From the NCBI GenBank assembly GCA_913060875.1, contig CAJXSL010000001.1, positions 372,001 to 436,000 on the forward strand: DNA of 64,000 nucleotides. The letters run 5' to 3'. The position numbers were made by a program, and so were the translations under genes. This DNA comes from an uncultured Desulfobacteraceae bacterium. Its GTDB lineage: Bacteria > Desulfobacterota > Desulfobacteria > Desulfobacterales > UBA5852. Of this stretch, positions 27,723-36,926 are shown one piece after another; position 1 is the stretch's first letter; every line of letters starts with the position of its first letter. The notes beneath the pieces are model-generated. The model had not been told where the DNA came from, did not search any database, and saw only the letters and a program-made list of their open reading frames with translations.

Positions 27723-28006
27723 GGGGGTGCAAGCTCACCACTAAACAGCCGCCGGCCACGGTCTTCAAATTGTCGATCAGATGCGCTGAAATCGGTTATT
27801 AAAGAACACAGCCCCTAACTAAGGCTATGGAAGAAAACAAACCGCCGACATTCCCTTGGACGCGGTGTGACTGTGCCGGCTGCTCCTTATGGGGATAGCG
27901 CTGCCGGGATAGTTCCTTGTTTTAAGGTTTGAGGCGGAAACGGGCTTGCGGTATATTGGGCCGGGGATAACCGTCAGCACGAACAGCAATTCAAAAGGAA
28001 TTCTTC

Positions 28007-28882
28007 TTGCATTACGAAGGCCCGATCTATCGACCACCCAGCGAAGCCGACAGCCTGCTGATTCAGGCCACGGTGGGCTGCCCGCACAACAAGTGCACCT
28101 TTTGCATGATCTACAAAAAGGGACCGCCTTATCGGGTCCGGACGGTCAAAGCCATTTGTGCGGATATCGATGCGGCCCGGGATGCCTATGGGGAAACCGT
28201 ACGGACCCTGTTTTTCCCGTCCGGCAACACCATCGCCATGCCCACCCCGGACCTGGCCGCCATTTGCCGCCACGCCCGGGCGGCCTTTCCGAGGCTCGAA
28301 CGGATAACGGTCTACGGCTCATCCCCGTATATTGCCCGGAAGGGATTGGACGATCTGCGGGTCCTGCGGGAGGCCGGACTGAAACGGATTCATGTCGGAC
28401 TCGAGAGTGGCGACGACGCGGTTTTGCAAAGGGTCAAGAAGGGCACCACCGCCGCCGAGCAGATCGCCGCCGGTCAAATGGTCAAGGCTGCGGGGATCGA
28501 ACTGAGCGAATATGTCCTCCTCGGTCTCGGGGGGACGGATCGATCGGTCGCCCACGCCCGGCAGACGGCAGATGCATTAAATGCCATCGCACCGGATTTC
28601 ATACGGCTGCGCACCCTGGTGCCCAAGATCAACACCCTCCTGCTGCACCAGATCAAAAAAGGGCGTTTCCAGCTGCTCACACCCCATGAGATTTTGATGG
28701 AGACCCGGCAGTTGCTGGAACGCCTCCAATGCCCCTCCCGGCTGGCCAGCGACCACTACAGCAACTACCTCGATTTAAACGGCCGCCTGCCGGATGACAG
28801 AGACCGCCTTCTGGGTGAGATCGATCGCGCCCTGGCGCGGGATGAAAGTGATTTCCGCCCGATGTTCATCGGGACGCAATAA
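28007..28882 (+). CDS. Radical SAM protein with CX4CX2C cluster motif
   Basis: 291 residues from a TTG start with AAAGGAA seven bases upstream. The cluster motif is GCPHNKCTFC, that is CX4CX2C, not the usual CX3CX2C, followed by KKGPPYRVR. FFPSGNTIAMPT, VGLESGDDAVLQRVKKGTT and GIELSEYVLLGLGG are HemN/Elp3-like radical SAM segments. Proteins with this CSHNKC-type motif are frequent in anaerobes and annotated only as radical SAM. It is a lone gene whose substrate is unknown. Confidence 0.85.
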   Translation: MHYEGPIYRPPSEADSLLIQATVGCPHNKCTFCMIYKKGPPYRVRTVKAICADIDAARDAYGETVRTLFFPSGNTIAMPTPDLAAICRHARAAFPRLERITVYGSSPYIARKGLDDLRVLREAGLKRIHVGLESGDDAVLQRVKKGTTAAEQIAAGQMVKAAGIELSEYVLLGLGGTDRSVAHARQTADALNAIAPDFIRLRTLVPKINTLLLHQIKKGRFQLLTPHEILMETRQLLERLQCPSRLASDHYSNYLDLNGRLPDDRDRLLGEIDRALARDESDFRPMFIGTQ

Positions 28883-28931
28883 TCCTGGTTTGGAAAGCAA
28901 AATGGATTCATACGGAGGGAATAAGACATTA

Positions 28932-29073
28932 GAAGCCATTTCAAAAAATGGATTTTCGTTCGAGATCAAGGCGTGACCGAGGCTCAACCCGCAGGCATAC
29001 TCACGTATGCCGAGGACTTGAGACGAGGGCACAACGCCGATATCGGGCGAAAAGACTTTTTTGAGATGGCTTC
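28932..29073. repeat. Palindromic element B, copy 1
   Basis: Ends GAAGCCATTTCAAAAAA and TTTTTTGAGATGGCTTC form a near-perfect terminal inverted repeat around about 110 bases. An inner hairpin (GGCATAC TCAC GTATGCC) lies in the middle, and segments such as GATCAAGGCG and CAACGCCGATAT are shared with copy 2. The right end touches the stop codon (29073-29075) of the permease gene on the minus strand. Confidence 0.75.
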
Positions 29074-29999
29074 TATCCTTCGCGGCTGAAGGGTATCCCC
29101 AACGCGGCCGGGCCGCCGAAACGTCGTCCCGGTCCGGCGTGGACGACGACCATGACGAGAATGGTCAGGACGTAAGGCAACATCTTGAGGATGTAGGCCG
29201 GAATCAGTTCCATGCCCACCGCCTGGAAGTAGAACTGGAGGGCGGTTAAAAACCCGAAAAGGAAGGCGCCGATGACGGCTCGCAGCGGATTCCAGGTGGC
29301 GAAGATGACCATGGCAATGGCCACCCAGCCCTGGCCGCCGGTCATGGATTCTTTCCACCCGGGGGTGTAGGAAAGGGAGAGATAAGCCCCGGCCAGTCCG
29401 GCGCCGATCCCGCCGATAAACGTGCAGAGGTAGCGGATGCGGAAGACATCGATGCCCGCCGCATCAACGGCCGCCGCGTCTTCGCCGGCCGCCCTGATCT
29501 TCAAACCCGCGCCCGTCCGGTAGAGCAGGTACCAGCACAGCGGTACCAACAGGTAGGCCAGGTAGGCCAGCAGGGACTGTTGAAAGAAAATATCGCCGAT
29601 AAGCGGGATATCGGAAAGCCCGGGAATCGGAACCGCCCGCAGGCGCACACCGGGGCGGACGCCGATCAGGGGTCGTCCCAGAAAGCTGGTGAGCCCCATC
29701 CCCAAAATGGTGAGGGCCAGGCCGGACAGCACCTGATTGACTTTAAGGGTAACGGCAAAGAAGGCGTGTACCAGCGCCAGCAGGCCGCCTGCCAGGGCAC
29801 CGGCGGCCGCAGCCGCAAAAGGGTTGCCCGTGACCACGCCGGCCGCCATCCCGCACAGGGCGCCGGCCAGCATCATGCCCTCCACGCCAAGATTCAATAC
29901 CCCGCTGCGTTCGGTGATGATCTCGCCCAGAGTGGCCAGGAGAACGGCGATGGAGGACTTGACCGCAATTTGTCCGATAAAAGCCAAATCTTCGATCAT
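29073..29999 (-). CDS. Nucleoside-type ABC transporter permease (second)
   Basis: 308 residues with about ten hydrophobic helices, of the BPD_transp_2 family used by BMP/nucleoside importers (NupQ-like). SGVLNLGVEGMMLAGAL is the family signature, followed by LTILGMGLTSFLGRPLIG and GWVAIAMVIFATWNPLRA. It overlaps the preceding permease gene by four bases (ATGA). Its stop codon lies at the edge of palindromic element B. Substrate is inferred to be purine nucleosides from the neighbouring BMP protein and phosphoribosyltransferase. Confidence 0.9.
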   Translation of the reverse strand: MIEDLAFIGQIAVKSSIAVLLATLGEIITERSGVLNLGVEGMMLAGALCGMAAGVVTGNPFAAAAAGALAGGLLALVHAFFAVTLKVNQVLSGLALTILGMGLTSFLGRPLIGVRPGVRLRAVPIPGLSDIPLIGDIFFQQSLLAYLAYLLVPLCWYLLYRTGAGLKIRAAGEDAAAVDAAGIDVFRIRYLCTFIGGIGAGLAGAYLSLSYTPGWKESMTGGQGWVAIAMVIFATWNPLRAVIGAFLFGFLTALQFYFQAVGMELIPAYILKMLPYVLTILVMVVVHAGPGRRFGGPAALGIPFSREG

Positions 30000-31096
30000 G
30001 GTGCGGTCTCCTTCTTGGCCGCCGACCGGTCCGGGGCATCCGGCCGGCGGACCAGGCGGTAGCGGGCCAGGGTTTCGCTGAGAAGCAGGCCGAACAGCAG
30101 CACCGCTTCCAGCACCATGCTGATGGAGGCCGGCAGGTGAAGCAGGGACTGGAGCTGTTCCCCCCCGACGATCAGGGCGCCCAGCAGCAGGGCCGCCAGT
30201 GGCACGGCCAGGGGGTTGAGGCGGGCCAGCCAGGCCACGATGATGCCGTCATAGCCATAGCCCACGGCCAGGCCCTGTTGAAGACGGAAGTGGATACCGC
30301 TCACTTCGGCCATGCCGGCGATACCGGCCAGTGCTCCGCTGAGCAGCATGACCCCGACGATCTGGCGCCGGATGCTGAAGCCGGCATAGCCGGCTGCGCG
30401 CGGGTTAAGGCCGATGGCCCGTACCCGGTAGCCCCAGCGGGTATACCGCAGGCCGCCGTAGATCAGGGCGGCCAGCACAAGGGCCAGCACGAGCCCTAAA
30501 TGAATGCGGGTGCCTAAAAAATGCGGGATGCGGGCCAGGTCGCTGATCTGGGCCGTACCGGGAAAGCCAAAGCCTTCGGGGTTGCGCCAGGGGCCGAAGT
30601 AGAGATGCTCCATAAAGATGATGGCGATATAGTTGAGCAGCAGGGATGTCAGGATTTCGTTGACGTTCAGAAAGGCTTTCAGGAGGCCGGGAATCAGGGC
30701 CCACAGGGCGCCGCCGCCGGCACCGGCCACGATGGTGACCGGGATCACCAGGAAGGGCGGCAGGTGGGGCGCCAGAAACAACCCGGTGCCGGCCGCGCAA
30801 ATGCCGCCCCATACGAGTTGTCCTTCGCAGCCGATATTCCACAACAGCATGGTGGCCGCCATGGCGACGGCCAGCCCGGTCAGTATGAGGGGAATGGCCC
30901 GCACGACCACTTCGGAAAAATGGAAAAAGGAGCCCACGCTGCCTTTCAGCATGGCCGCATAGGCCTCCAGCGGATTGACGCCCAGGCCGATGAAAATGAG
31001 CGCACCCACAAAGACGGCAAAAAACAGCGCCGCCGGGAACACCCACCAGGGGGCGCGCTCTCCGGACAGGGTGCGTTTTTCAATGCGCCAGGCCAT
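29996..31096 (-). CDS. Nucleoside-type ABC transporter permease (first)
   Basis: 366 residues, NupP-like BPD_transp_2 permease with about nine to ten helices. Signature segments are NIGCEGQLVWGGICAAG, LNVNEILTSLLLNYIAI and WGYRVRAIGLNPRAAGYAG. Its start overlaps the stop of the ATPase gene, and its stop overlaps the next permease, so the three proteins are made in a fixed ratio. Confidence 0.9.
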   Translation of the reverse strand: MAWRIEKRTLSGERAPWWVFPAALFFAVFVGALIFIGLGVNPLEAYAAMLKGSVGSFFHFSEVVVRAIPLILTGLAVAMAATMLLWNIGCEGQLVWGGICAAGTGLFLAPHLPPFLVIPVTIVAGAGGGALWALIPGLLKAFLNVNEILTSLLLNYIAIIFMEHLYFGPWRNPEGFGFPGTAQISDLARIPHFLGTRIHLGLVLALVLAALIYGGLRYTRWGYRVRAIGLNPRAAGYAGFSIRRQIVGVMLLSGALAGIAGMAEVSGIHFRLQQGLAVGYGYDGIIVAWLARLNPLAVPLAALLLGALIVGGEQLQSLLHLPASISMVLEAVLLFGLLLSETLARYRLVRRPDAPDRSAAKKETAP

Positions 31097-32607
31097 TAGC
31101 GTGCCCCCAGTCCGGCCATGAGCAGCTTGATCCGGTCGATATCGGCGGTATCCCGCGCCGAGACGATATCGAGAATTTCGCCCCTGAACATTACCCCGAT
31201 GCGATCGGAAAGGGACAGGGCTTCCTTGAGGTCTCCGGTGACCAGCAGGATGGCCGATGTTTCCCGCTGGCGCAGCAGGGCCTGCCAGACGTCTTCGGTG
31301 GCCTGGACATCGAGTCCCTGGGTGGGCTGTTCGGCAATCAGCAAATCCGGCTTGCGGGAAAACTCCCGGGCCAGGATAAGCTTCTGCAGATTGCCGCCGG
31401 ACAGGTGTCCGGCCAGCCCCTGTATGCCGCTGCCACGGATGGCGAATCGTTTCACGGCATTTGCGGTTTCGTCAGCGACCTGCGGCCAGTTCAAAAGGGG
31501 CGATTGTTTGCCCTCGGCCAGCCGGGTCAGCAGGAAATTTTCCACCAGGGTAAATGCGGCGATGGACCCCACCCGGTCCCGGTCCTCGGGTATATAGGCC
31601 ATCCCCGCAGCCGGCCGGTTGCGCCACCCGGCCGCGCTGTACCGTCGTGCTTTGAATGTGACGCTCCCTTCGGCCAGGGACGTGATGCCGGCCAGCGCCG
31701 CCACCAGGTCTTCCTGGCCGTTGCCGGCAACGCCGGTAAGGGTGAAAACTTCGCCCTGCCGGACGTCGAAATTGATGTTGCGAAATGACGGGCGGGCGGT
31801 TCCGCCGGGGCCGGTCAGGCCGCGGACGGTCAACACCGGGGCGCCGATGGTCACGGGCGGTTTGTCGACGTTGAGAATGACTTCCCGTCCCACCATCAGC
31901 CGGGCCAGGTCGTGCTGGCTGCGCACCTTGTCGGCGGCCAGCTGACTGACCATTCGGCCCCGCCGCATGACGGCGATGTCATCGGCCACCGCCATGACTT
32001 CTTCGAGTTTATGGGTGATGAAGATGACGGTCTTGCCCTCGGTTTTCAACCGCCGGAGGATGGCAAAGAGGCTTTCGCTTTCGGTCTGGGTCAGGACGGC
32101 CGTGGGCTCGTCGAAGATCAGGATGTCAGCCTGACGGTGAAGGAGCTTGAGGATTTCCACCCGCTGACGTTCGCCCATGGAAAGGTCGCGCACCGTGGCG
32201 TCGGGGTTCACCGCCAGGCCATAGCGTTCGGCCAGCTCCCGGAGGGCGCGGGATTCCCTGGAACGCGCCAGGGAAACAGGGCCTCGGCGCAGCAGGATGT
32301 TTTCGGTAACGGTCAGGGGTTCCACCAGCATGAAGCGCTGGTAGACCATGCCGACGCCCTGTTCGAGGGCCTGGGCCGGCGACTGGAAGCGCACCGGCCG
32401 TCCGTTGAGCCGGATCGTACCCTCGTCCGGTTGATAGCGGCCTGACAAAATCGACATCAGGGTGCTTTTGCCGGCCCCGTTTTCCCCCAGCAGGGCATAG
32501 ATCCGACCGGCCTGCAGCGACCAGCTGATCGCCTGGTTGGCGACAACGTCGCCGAAGCGTTTGCTGATATTGTCCAGGGCGAGAGCGGGTGGCGGGGAAG
32601 CGGTCAT
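31096..32607 (-). CDS. Nucleoside-type ABC transporter, double ATPase
   Basis: 503 residues with two ABC domains in one chain, as in NupO and sugar RbsA-type proteins. Domain 1 has Walker A GENGAGKST, signature LSMGERQR and Walker B IFDEPTAVLT. Domain 2 has the degenerate P-loop GVAGNGQED, signature LSGGNLQK and AEQPTQGLD. Domain 2 has lost the Walker A lysine, normal for this family. It lies 11 bases after the phosphoribosyltransferase gene. Confidence 0.93.
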   Translation of the reverse strand: MTASPPPALALDNISKRFGDVVANQAISWSLQAGRIYALLGENGAGKSTLMSILSGRYQPDEGTIRLNGRPVRFQSPAQALEQGVGMVYQRFMLVEPLTVTENILLRRGPVSLARSRESRALRELAERYGLAVNPDATVRDLSMGERQRVEILKLLHRQADILIFDEPTAVLTQTESESLFAILRRLKTEGKTVIFITHKLEEVMAVADDIAVMRRGRMVSQLAADKVRSQHDLARLMVGREVILNVDKPPVTIGAPVLTVRGLTGPGGTARPSFRNINFDVRQGEVFTLTGVAGNGQEDLVAALAGITSLAEGSVTFKARRYSAAGWRNRPAAGMAYIPEDRDRVGSIAAFTLVENFLLTRLAEGKQSPLLNWPQVADETANAVKRFAIRGSGIQGLAGHLSGGNLQKLILAREFSRKPDLLIAEQPTQGLDVQATEDVWQALLRQRETSAILLVTGDLKEALSLSDRIGVMFRGEILDIVSARDTADIDRIKLLMAGLGAR

Positions 32608-32618
32608 GGCGGTCGGGA

Positions 32619-33263
32619 TCAGACGAATTCAGGGGCCGGAAGGTGTGTCAGGCTGTGGATCGGGTAGGACGGCAGCGTTTGCAGTTCGCCTTCCTGGGCC
32701 ACGCAGAAGACCCCCTGGATGTCCGGAAGCGGATGGCCGAGGTGGGCGGCAATTTCTTCCAGGAGGTCTTCCAGCGCCAACAGCGTACCCCCCGTGCTGA
32801 CCACATCGTCGATCACGATGATGCCCCGGGTGGCGCCGGCCATCAGGTTGATGTCCCGCTCATAAATGGCCATGAATTTGCTGCCGCTGGTGACCGAGGA
32901 TGAGCCCACCTGAATGAGGGGGCGCCGGCTTGCTTCCATGTGGGGTTTGACGCGGTTGTAGGCCACGGCCACGGCGTCCACATCCAGTTCCTGGGCCACG
33001 GTCTGAACCAGCATGAGCGCTTTTTCCACAGCGGTTAAAAACACCAGACCCTTCAAATCCGGAAATGCCTCGCGAATCCGATCCGCCAGCAGCCGCCCCA
33101 GGTCGCGATTGAGCCGGGTCTGCCCCACCAGGTTAAGGGAGGCGATGCGGATGCGGCGGTCGCCGGAAGGCAGGACGGTGAAAGGGATTTCGACCCCGAA
33201 GCCCAGCCCCGGCACCTCCAGGCGATATTTTTCACCGGATTCCAATCCTCCCAAAACGTCCAT
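32619..33263 (-). CDS. Purine-type phosphoribosyltransferase
   Basis: 214 residues of the type I PRTase fold. The PRPP loop IIVIDDVVSTGGTLLAL (about 145-161) has the two acidic residues and the TGGT turn, and VFLTAVEKALML resembles adenine PRTase segments. An N-terminal extension of about 60 residues precedes the fold. It converts a free base plus PRPP to a nucleotide. Placed at the head of a BMP-type nucleoside importer, it probably salvages the imported base. Adenine or xanthine specificity cannot be decided. Confidence 0.85.
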   Translation of the reverse strand: MDVLGGLESGEKYRLEVPGLGFGVEIPFTVLPSGDRRIRIASLNLVGQTRLNRDLGRLLADRIREAFPDLKGLVFLTAVEKALMLVQTVAQELDVDAVAVAYNRVKPHMEASRRPLIQVGSSSVTSGSKFMAIYERDINLMAGATRGIIVIDDVVSTGGTLLALEDLLEEIAAHLGHPLPDIQGVFCVAQEGELQTLPSYPIHSLTHLPAPEFV

Positions 33264-33813
33264 GGTAAATTCTCCTGCTAATTATACGATGACAGCCAAA
33301 GGCCTATTGGTGTGTTGTTATATAAGTTGGGGAACTTTAATTGTCCCAGCCTCTCTTGATTTTATCGTTCATTTTCTTGCCCGCGCAAGAAAACGAACCA
33401 AAAGAACGCGCCCTGTCACGAGCCCTTCGGGTTCGCCTGCGCGTCGGGGCTGCGGCCGGCCGCGCCGAAACTCGCCCCGCTGGTCAGCGGGGCTCAAACA
33501 GTCGCCGCGTCTTTATCGTCCGCATCCCCGATGCTCGGCCTCGTGACAATGGGAAAATCAGTAACGCTCATACCCACAGAAGTTGCTTCCAATATTGTTT
33601 TCTATACTTTTTATATCGCACGACAGCCGTCAGCTCAAAATTAGGATTTTGGCTTCAGATCAAGGCGGCCGCGAGTTTCCCAGCTTTGCTGGACTTCCCG
33701 ACCGATGTATTCCTGCCGGTGGGTGCAATCCGCAGGAATACATCGGTATTTCGAGGAATTGAAACGAGCGACCAACGCCGATATGGAGCCAAAAGACAAT
33801 TTTGAGCAGACGG
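33264..33813. other. 550-bp intergenic region made of two repeats
   Basis: No gene between the PRTase and BMP genes. About 33361-33551 is a GC-rich repeat of family D, and 33625-33815 is palindromic element B copy 2. The remaining 100 bases beside the PRTase start presumably hold its promoter, which means the importer genes are separated from their own binding-protein gene by repeats. Confidence 0.6.
33361..33551. repeat. GC-rich dispersed repeat D, copy 1
   Basis: Begins with an inverted pair around CCCGCGCAAG (TTTTCTTG/CAAGAAAA), then AAAAGAACGCGCC. It runs through GCGCGTCGGGGCTGCGG and CGCCGAAACTCGCCCCGC to GATGCTCGGCC and GACAATGGG. The same order of motifs occurs at 43741-43940, and the first part also near 37870. 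This is a known kind of intergenic repeat in Proteobacteria, but I cannot name it securely. Confidence 0.6.
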
Positions 33814-33815
33814 CT
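33625..33815. repeat. Palindromic element B, copy 2
   Basis: Outer ends AGCCGTCAGCTCAAAATT and AATTTTGAGCAGACGGCT are inverted copies. Inside is a perfect 15-base inverted repeat (ACCGATGTATTCCTG / CAGGAATACATCGGT). Shared inner words with copy 1 are GATCAAGGCG and CAACGCCGATAT. The right end overlaps the stop codon (33814-33816) of the BMP gene. Confidence 0.75.
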
Positions 33816-34932
33816 ACTGGGGGATGCTGCCGCTCACCCCCTGCACCAGCCAGCGCATGGTGAGCAGGTCCTTGTCCGTGGCTTTCTGACCCTCGGGGAT
33901 CACCAGCTTGCCCGCCTGGTCATAGATCGGCCCGGCGAAGATGTCGTCCTGGCCGGCCGCGAGTTTTTTCTTTGCGGCCATCACTTTTTGCCGCACGGCT
34001 TCAGGCACCGAGGAGTGGAAATCGCTCAGGACGATGTTGTTCTTGTCGAAGCCGGCCCAGTATTCGCTTTTTTCCCATTTGCCGTCCATAACCTGCTGGA
34101 CCTTGTCCACGTAGATGGGGCCCCAGTTCCAGACCGAGGAGACCAGGGCGCAGTCGGCACCGTAGCGGGCGGCATTTTCCCCGTAGCCGATGGCCGGAAC
34201 GCCGGCGGCACAGGCGGCCACGGAACTGTCGGGGGTGTCGGCCATCTGGCGGATCAGGTCGTGCTTGCGGGCCACCAGCGTTTCCGCCAGGGTGGTCTCG
34301 TTGATGGCGTCGCGCCAGGCCTTGAGCCAGACCACGGTGTTGACCTTGTCGGCCTTGAACGCGTGCCCGCCTTCTTTCAGCCCCTTGAGCATGCCGATGG
34401 TAAAGGCGTTGATGCCCCGGATGGGCTCGGGAATCGGGTTGGTGGCCACGGTGCCGACGTTTTTAAACCCCATCAGGCCGGCCATGTAGCCCGCCAGGTA
34501 TTCGCCCTGGTACATGCGGGCGAAGTAGTTGCCCATGTTGGGGCCGGTCTTGAAGCCGGAGCAGTGCTCGAAAGCGATGTCCGGATAATCCTTGGCCACG
34601 TTGAGCAGGGGGTCCATGTGCTCGAAGGTGGTGCCGAAGATGATGTCGTAGCCCTGCTGGGCATAGTTGCGGAAAACGCGCTCAGCGTCGGCCGCCAGAA
34701 CTTTTTCGGTGTAGCTCACCTCGATTTGATCGCCCATCTTTTCCTGGAGATATTCGATGCCGTGGTAGTGGGCCGTGGTCCACCCCTGGTCGTCGATGGT
34801 CCACAGAAGGGCAAACGCCACCTTGAGTTTCTTGGATGCGGCCTCGGCGGTGGGAACACCGCTCGTCAAAACCAGGCCGACAACGGCAATGAGGAGGATA
34901 ACGCCTATACGGACGGACTTTTTGCAGTTCAT
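33814..34932 (-). CDS. BMP-family substrate-binding protein
   Basis: 372 residues from MNCKKSV, with AAGGAG six bases upstream; the much longer open frame has no support. It has a signal peptide cut near PTAEA and no lipobox cysteine at the cut site. The BMP/PnrA fold shows as VAFALLWTIDDQGWT, YDIIFGTTFEHMDP, MYQGEYLAGYMAGLM and IPEPIRGINAFTIGM. Such proteins bind purine nucleosides for NupOPQ-type importers. It is separated from the ATPase/permease genes by the PRTase and 550 bases of repeats, but direction and content fit one system. Confidence 0.92.
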   Translation of the reverse strand: MNCKKSVRIGVILLIAVVGLVLTSGVPTAEAASKKLKVAFALLWTIDDQGWTTAHYHGIEYLQEKMGDQIEVSYTEKVLAADAERVFRNYAQQGYDIIFGTTFEHMDPLLNVAKDYPDIAFEHCSGFKTGPNMGNYFARMYQGEYLAGYMAGLMGFKNVGTVATNPIPEPIRGINAFTIGMLKGLKEGGHAFKADKVNTVVWLKAWRDAINETTLAETLVARKHDLIRQMADTPDSSVAACAAGVPAIGYGENAARYGADCALVSSVWNWGPIYVDKVQQVMDGKWEKSEYWAGFDKNNIVLSDFHSSVPEAVRQKVMAAKKKLAAGQDDIFAGPIYDQAGKLVIPEGQKATDKDLLTMRWLVQGVSGSIPQ

Positions 34933-35143
34933 GGAAAGCTCCTTGGCTTGGGTAAAGAAGGTCAAAGCACAGGATCGGTCCGGCGGCCCGTCCTGAAAAA
35001 TGCTCTCTAACTTAAACAAGCTCTTAAACGGCGTCAAGGCAGGATTGCGATTCGAAAGAAACCGGCGCGTTAGCCATCGGCATCGCCGGGCAGCCCGTAT
35101 TCGGCGGTGCTTTGGCAGGCAATTCATGGCCTGGTCAGCGGCG

Positions 35144-36145
35144 TCATTCCCGTGCGGGTTCAGCGTAGAAGCCCAACGGGGCCAGTTCGTGAAAACGCTT
35201 GCGGTCCACCCGCACCAGAAACCGGCGGATGTCGGTGCACAGGTCGCAGTGGTTGAGGTAGCCGTCGCGCTGGGGCGTGTATCCGAATTCGCGGGCGACC
35301 CATTCGTATAGACCGCGAATACCGGCGGTTGCCAATCGGTCGAGCAGTGGGTATTTTCCGTCCGGCAAGATTTGCCCCAGGTCCTGCATGTCAAAGGCCA
35401 GTCCGGCGCACAACCCCGGAACGTAGTTGCCGTAAAGGTCGATGTGGAAGTGGGAGGTGTCGCTCAGGGCGCGTGCGCAGCTCAACGGCGCTTGTTCCAG
35501 GACATGCACGGCCGTGTGCCCGCGATAAACGTCGCGGAAGGTTTCCAGAGCCCGCCCGCCCAGGTGAATCCAGTAACGGTCCGGGATGCGCGCCAGATAG
35601 TCCGGGCCGAAGCCGGCTTCGAATTCGGCCATGCTGTGGGAGCAGTCATCTCCCAGGCGGTCCAAATCGCGTACAAAGGCGTTGACCCAGGGAAAGACCT
35701 GCATCCCGGTCCGCCGGCAGGCGGCGATGACCCCGCGCACACGGGCAAAGGGGATGGTGGCGTTGTGAAACGGGCTGATGGAGACCAGCAGGGTTGAAGC
35801 ACCGGCTTCCATTAGGCGGTTCAGAACCCTGTCGGCCTGATCAGGGTCCGCGAACCAGGCGGAATTGGTTTCGACGTATTCGATGCCCACACCGACCCTG
35901 CGGGCCGCGGCCAGTACTCCTGTCAGCTTCTTCAGGTCAAGGAGCGGCTCTCCGCCCCCGATGTGGACGGAATGACATCCCAGGCCGGCGATGCGCCGGA
36001 AGATGGCTTCGGCCTGTTTCCCGTCCATATAATCCCTGGCACGGTGGGGGCCGCAGTTGTACAGACAGTGGCCGCAGCGGGATACACAGGCATAGGTGGT
36101 GATGACGCCGCCGCTTTGCAGACGTTTAATCTTCAGTCGGCTCAT
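35144..36145 (-). CDS. Radical SAM protein
   Basis: 333 residues from the ATG at 36145; a GTG eight codons upstream (36169) is possible. CVSRCGHCLYNC gives CX3CX2C plus a further cysteine. IHIGGGEPLLD-like (VHIGGGEPLL) is the GGE motif, then SISPFHNATIPF. Late CARAL, GLCAGL and HCDLCTDIRRFL provide cysteines for possible auxiliary clusters. It is divergent from the MBL gene 60 bases away. The substrate is unknown. Related proteins are common in Desulfobacterota. Confidence 0.85.
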   Translation of the reverse strand: MSRLKIKRLQSGGVITTYACVSRCGHCLYNCGPHRARDYMDGKQAEAIFRRIAGLGCHSVHIGGGEPLLDLKKLTGVLAAARRVGVGIEYVETNSAWFADPDQADRVLNRLMEAGASTLLVSISPFHNATIPFARVRGVIAACRRTGMQVFPWVNAFVRDLDRLGDDCSHSMAEFEAGFGPDYLARIPDRYWIHLGGRALETFRDVYRGHTAVHVLEQAPLSCARALSDTSHFHIDLYGNYVPGLCAGLAFDMQDLGQILPDGKYPLLDRLATAGIRGLYEWVAREFGYTPQRDGYLNHCDLCTDIRRFLVRVDRKRFHELAPLGFYAEPARE

Positions 36146-36204
36146 GGTATGAAGCTTTACCGTTGACACCGTTTCCGGTCAATCGAAAACAAGGAGTATA
36201 GGGA

Positions 36205-36873
36205 ATGGAACTGACCCCGAACCTGCATGCTTTTTTGTGGACATCGCCAAGTGCCAACAACTGCAATACCTATCTGATCCGATCGCCGGAGAAGCACATC
36301 CTGATCGACCCGGGCCACGCCGCCTATTTCGATCACGTCCGCCAGGGGTTGGACCGCCTGGGCCTGACCCTGGACGATATCGACCTGGTGGTCTGCACCC
36401 ATGCCCACCCGGACCACATCGAGGCCGTCCAGCTGTTTGAAAGGACGCCGGCCCGCTTTGCGCTGCACCAGGCCGAGTGGCAGTTGGTGGAGGCCATGGG
36501 GCCCTACCTGAAGGCCTCCATGAATGTCGATCCGGAGGCGCTGGCGCCGGATTTCTTCCTCCGGGAGGGGGGCTTGTCCGTGGGGGACGTCGACCTGGAG
36601 ATTTACCATACGCCCGGGCATGCCCCCGGCGCCGTGACACTCCATTGGCCGACGGAAAAGGCCCTTTTCACGGGCGATTTGATTTTCAAGGGCGGGCTGG
36701 GGCGTACCGACCTGCCCGGCGGCGACGGGCGGCAGCTCAAAGAGAGCATTCGCCGCATGGCGTCCCTGGAAGCGGAATGGATGCTCTCCGGCCATGGGGA
36801 CGTGGTGTCCGGCGGTGAGGCCGTCAGGGAGAATTTTACCCAGGTGGAACGGACCTGGTTCGGCTATATCTAA
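36205..36873 (+). CDS. MBL-fold metallohydrolase
   Basis: 222 residues of the metallo-beta-lactamase fold. THAHPDH holds the HxHxDH metal site, PGHAPG supplies the next histidine, LFTGDLIF the bridging aspartate, and SGHGDV the last histidine. Glyoxalase II-like small hydrolases have this length. LIDPGHAAYFDHV precedes the site. The direct neighbours are a radical SAM gene (divergent) and panE-like gene (53 bases downstream), which do not define a substrate. Confidence 0.9.
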   Translation: MELTPNLHAFLWTSPSANNCNTYLIRSPEKHILIDPGHAAYFDHVRQGLDRLGLTLDDIDLVVCTHAHPDHIEAVQLFERTPARFALHQAEWQLVEAMGPYLKASMNVDPEALAPDFFLREGGLSVGDVDLEIYHTPGHAPGAVTLHWPTEKALFTGDLIFKGGLGRTDLPGGDGRQLKESIRRMASLEAEWMLSGHGDVVSGGEAVRENFTQVERTWFGYI

Positions 36874-36926
36874 CCTGAATCTTTCATGAGATTTCCGGAC
36901 AAAGGATGTGACGAGAGGAGGCTTCC

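Noticed and set aside
27827-27898. 23-codon frame with a CDCAGC motif after ugpC
   Set aside because: The ribosome-binding site is too close to the ATG and nothing else supports translation.
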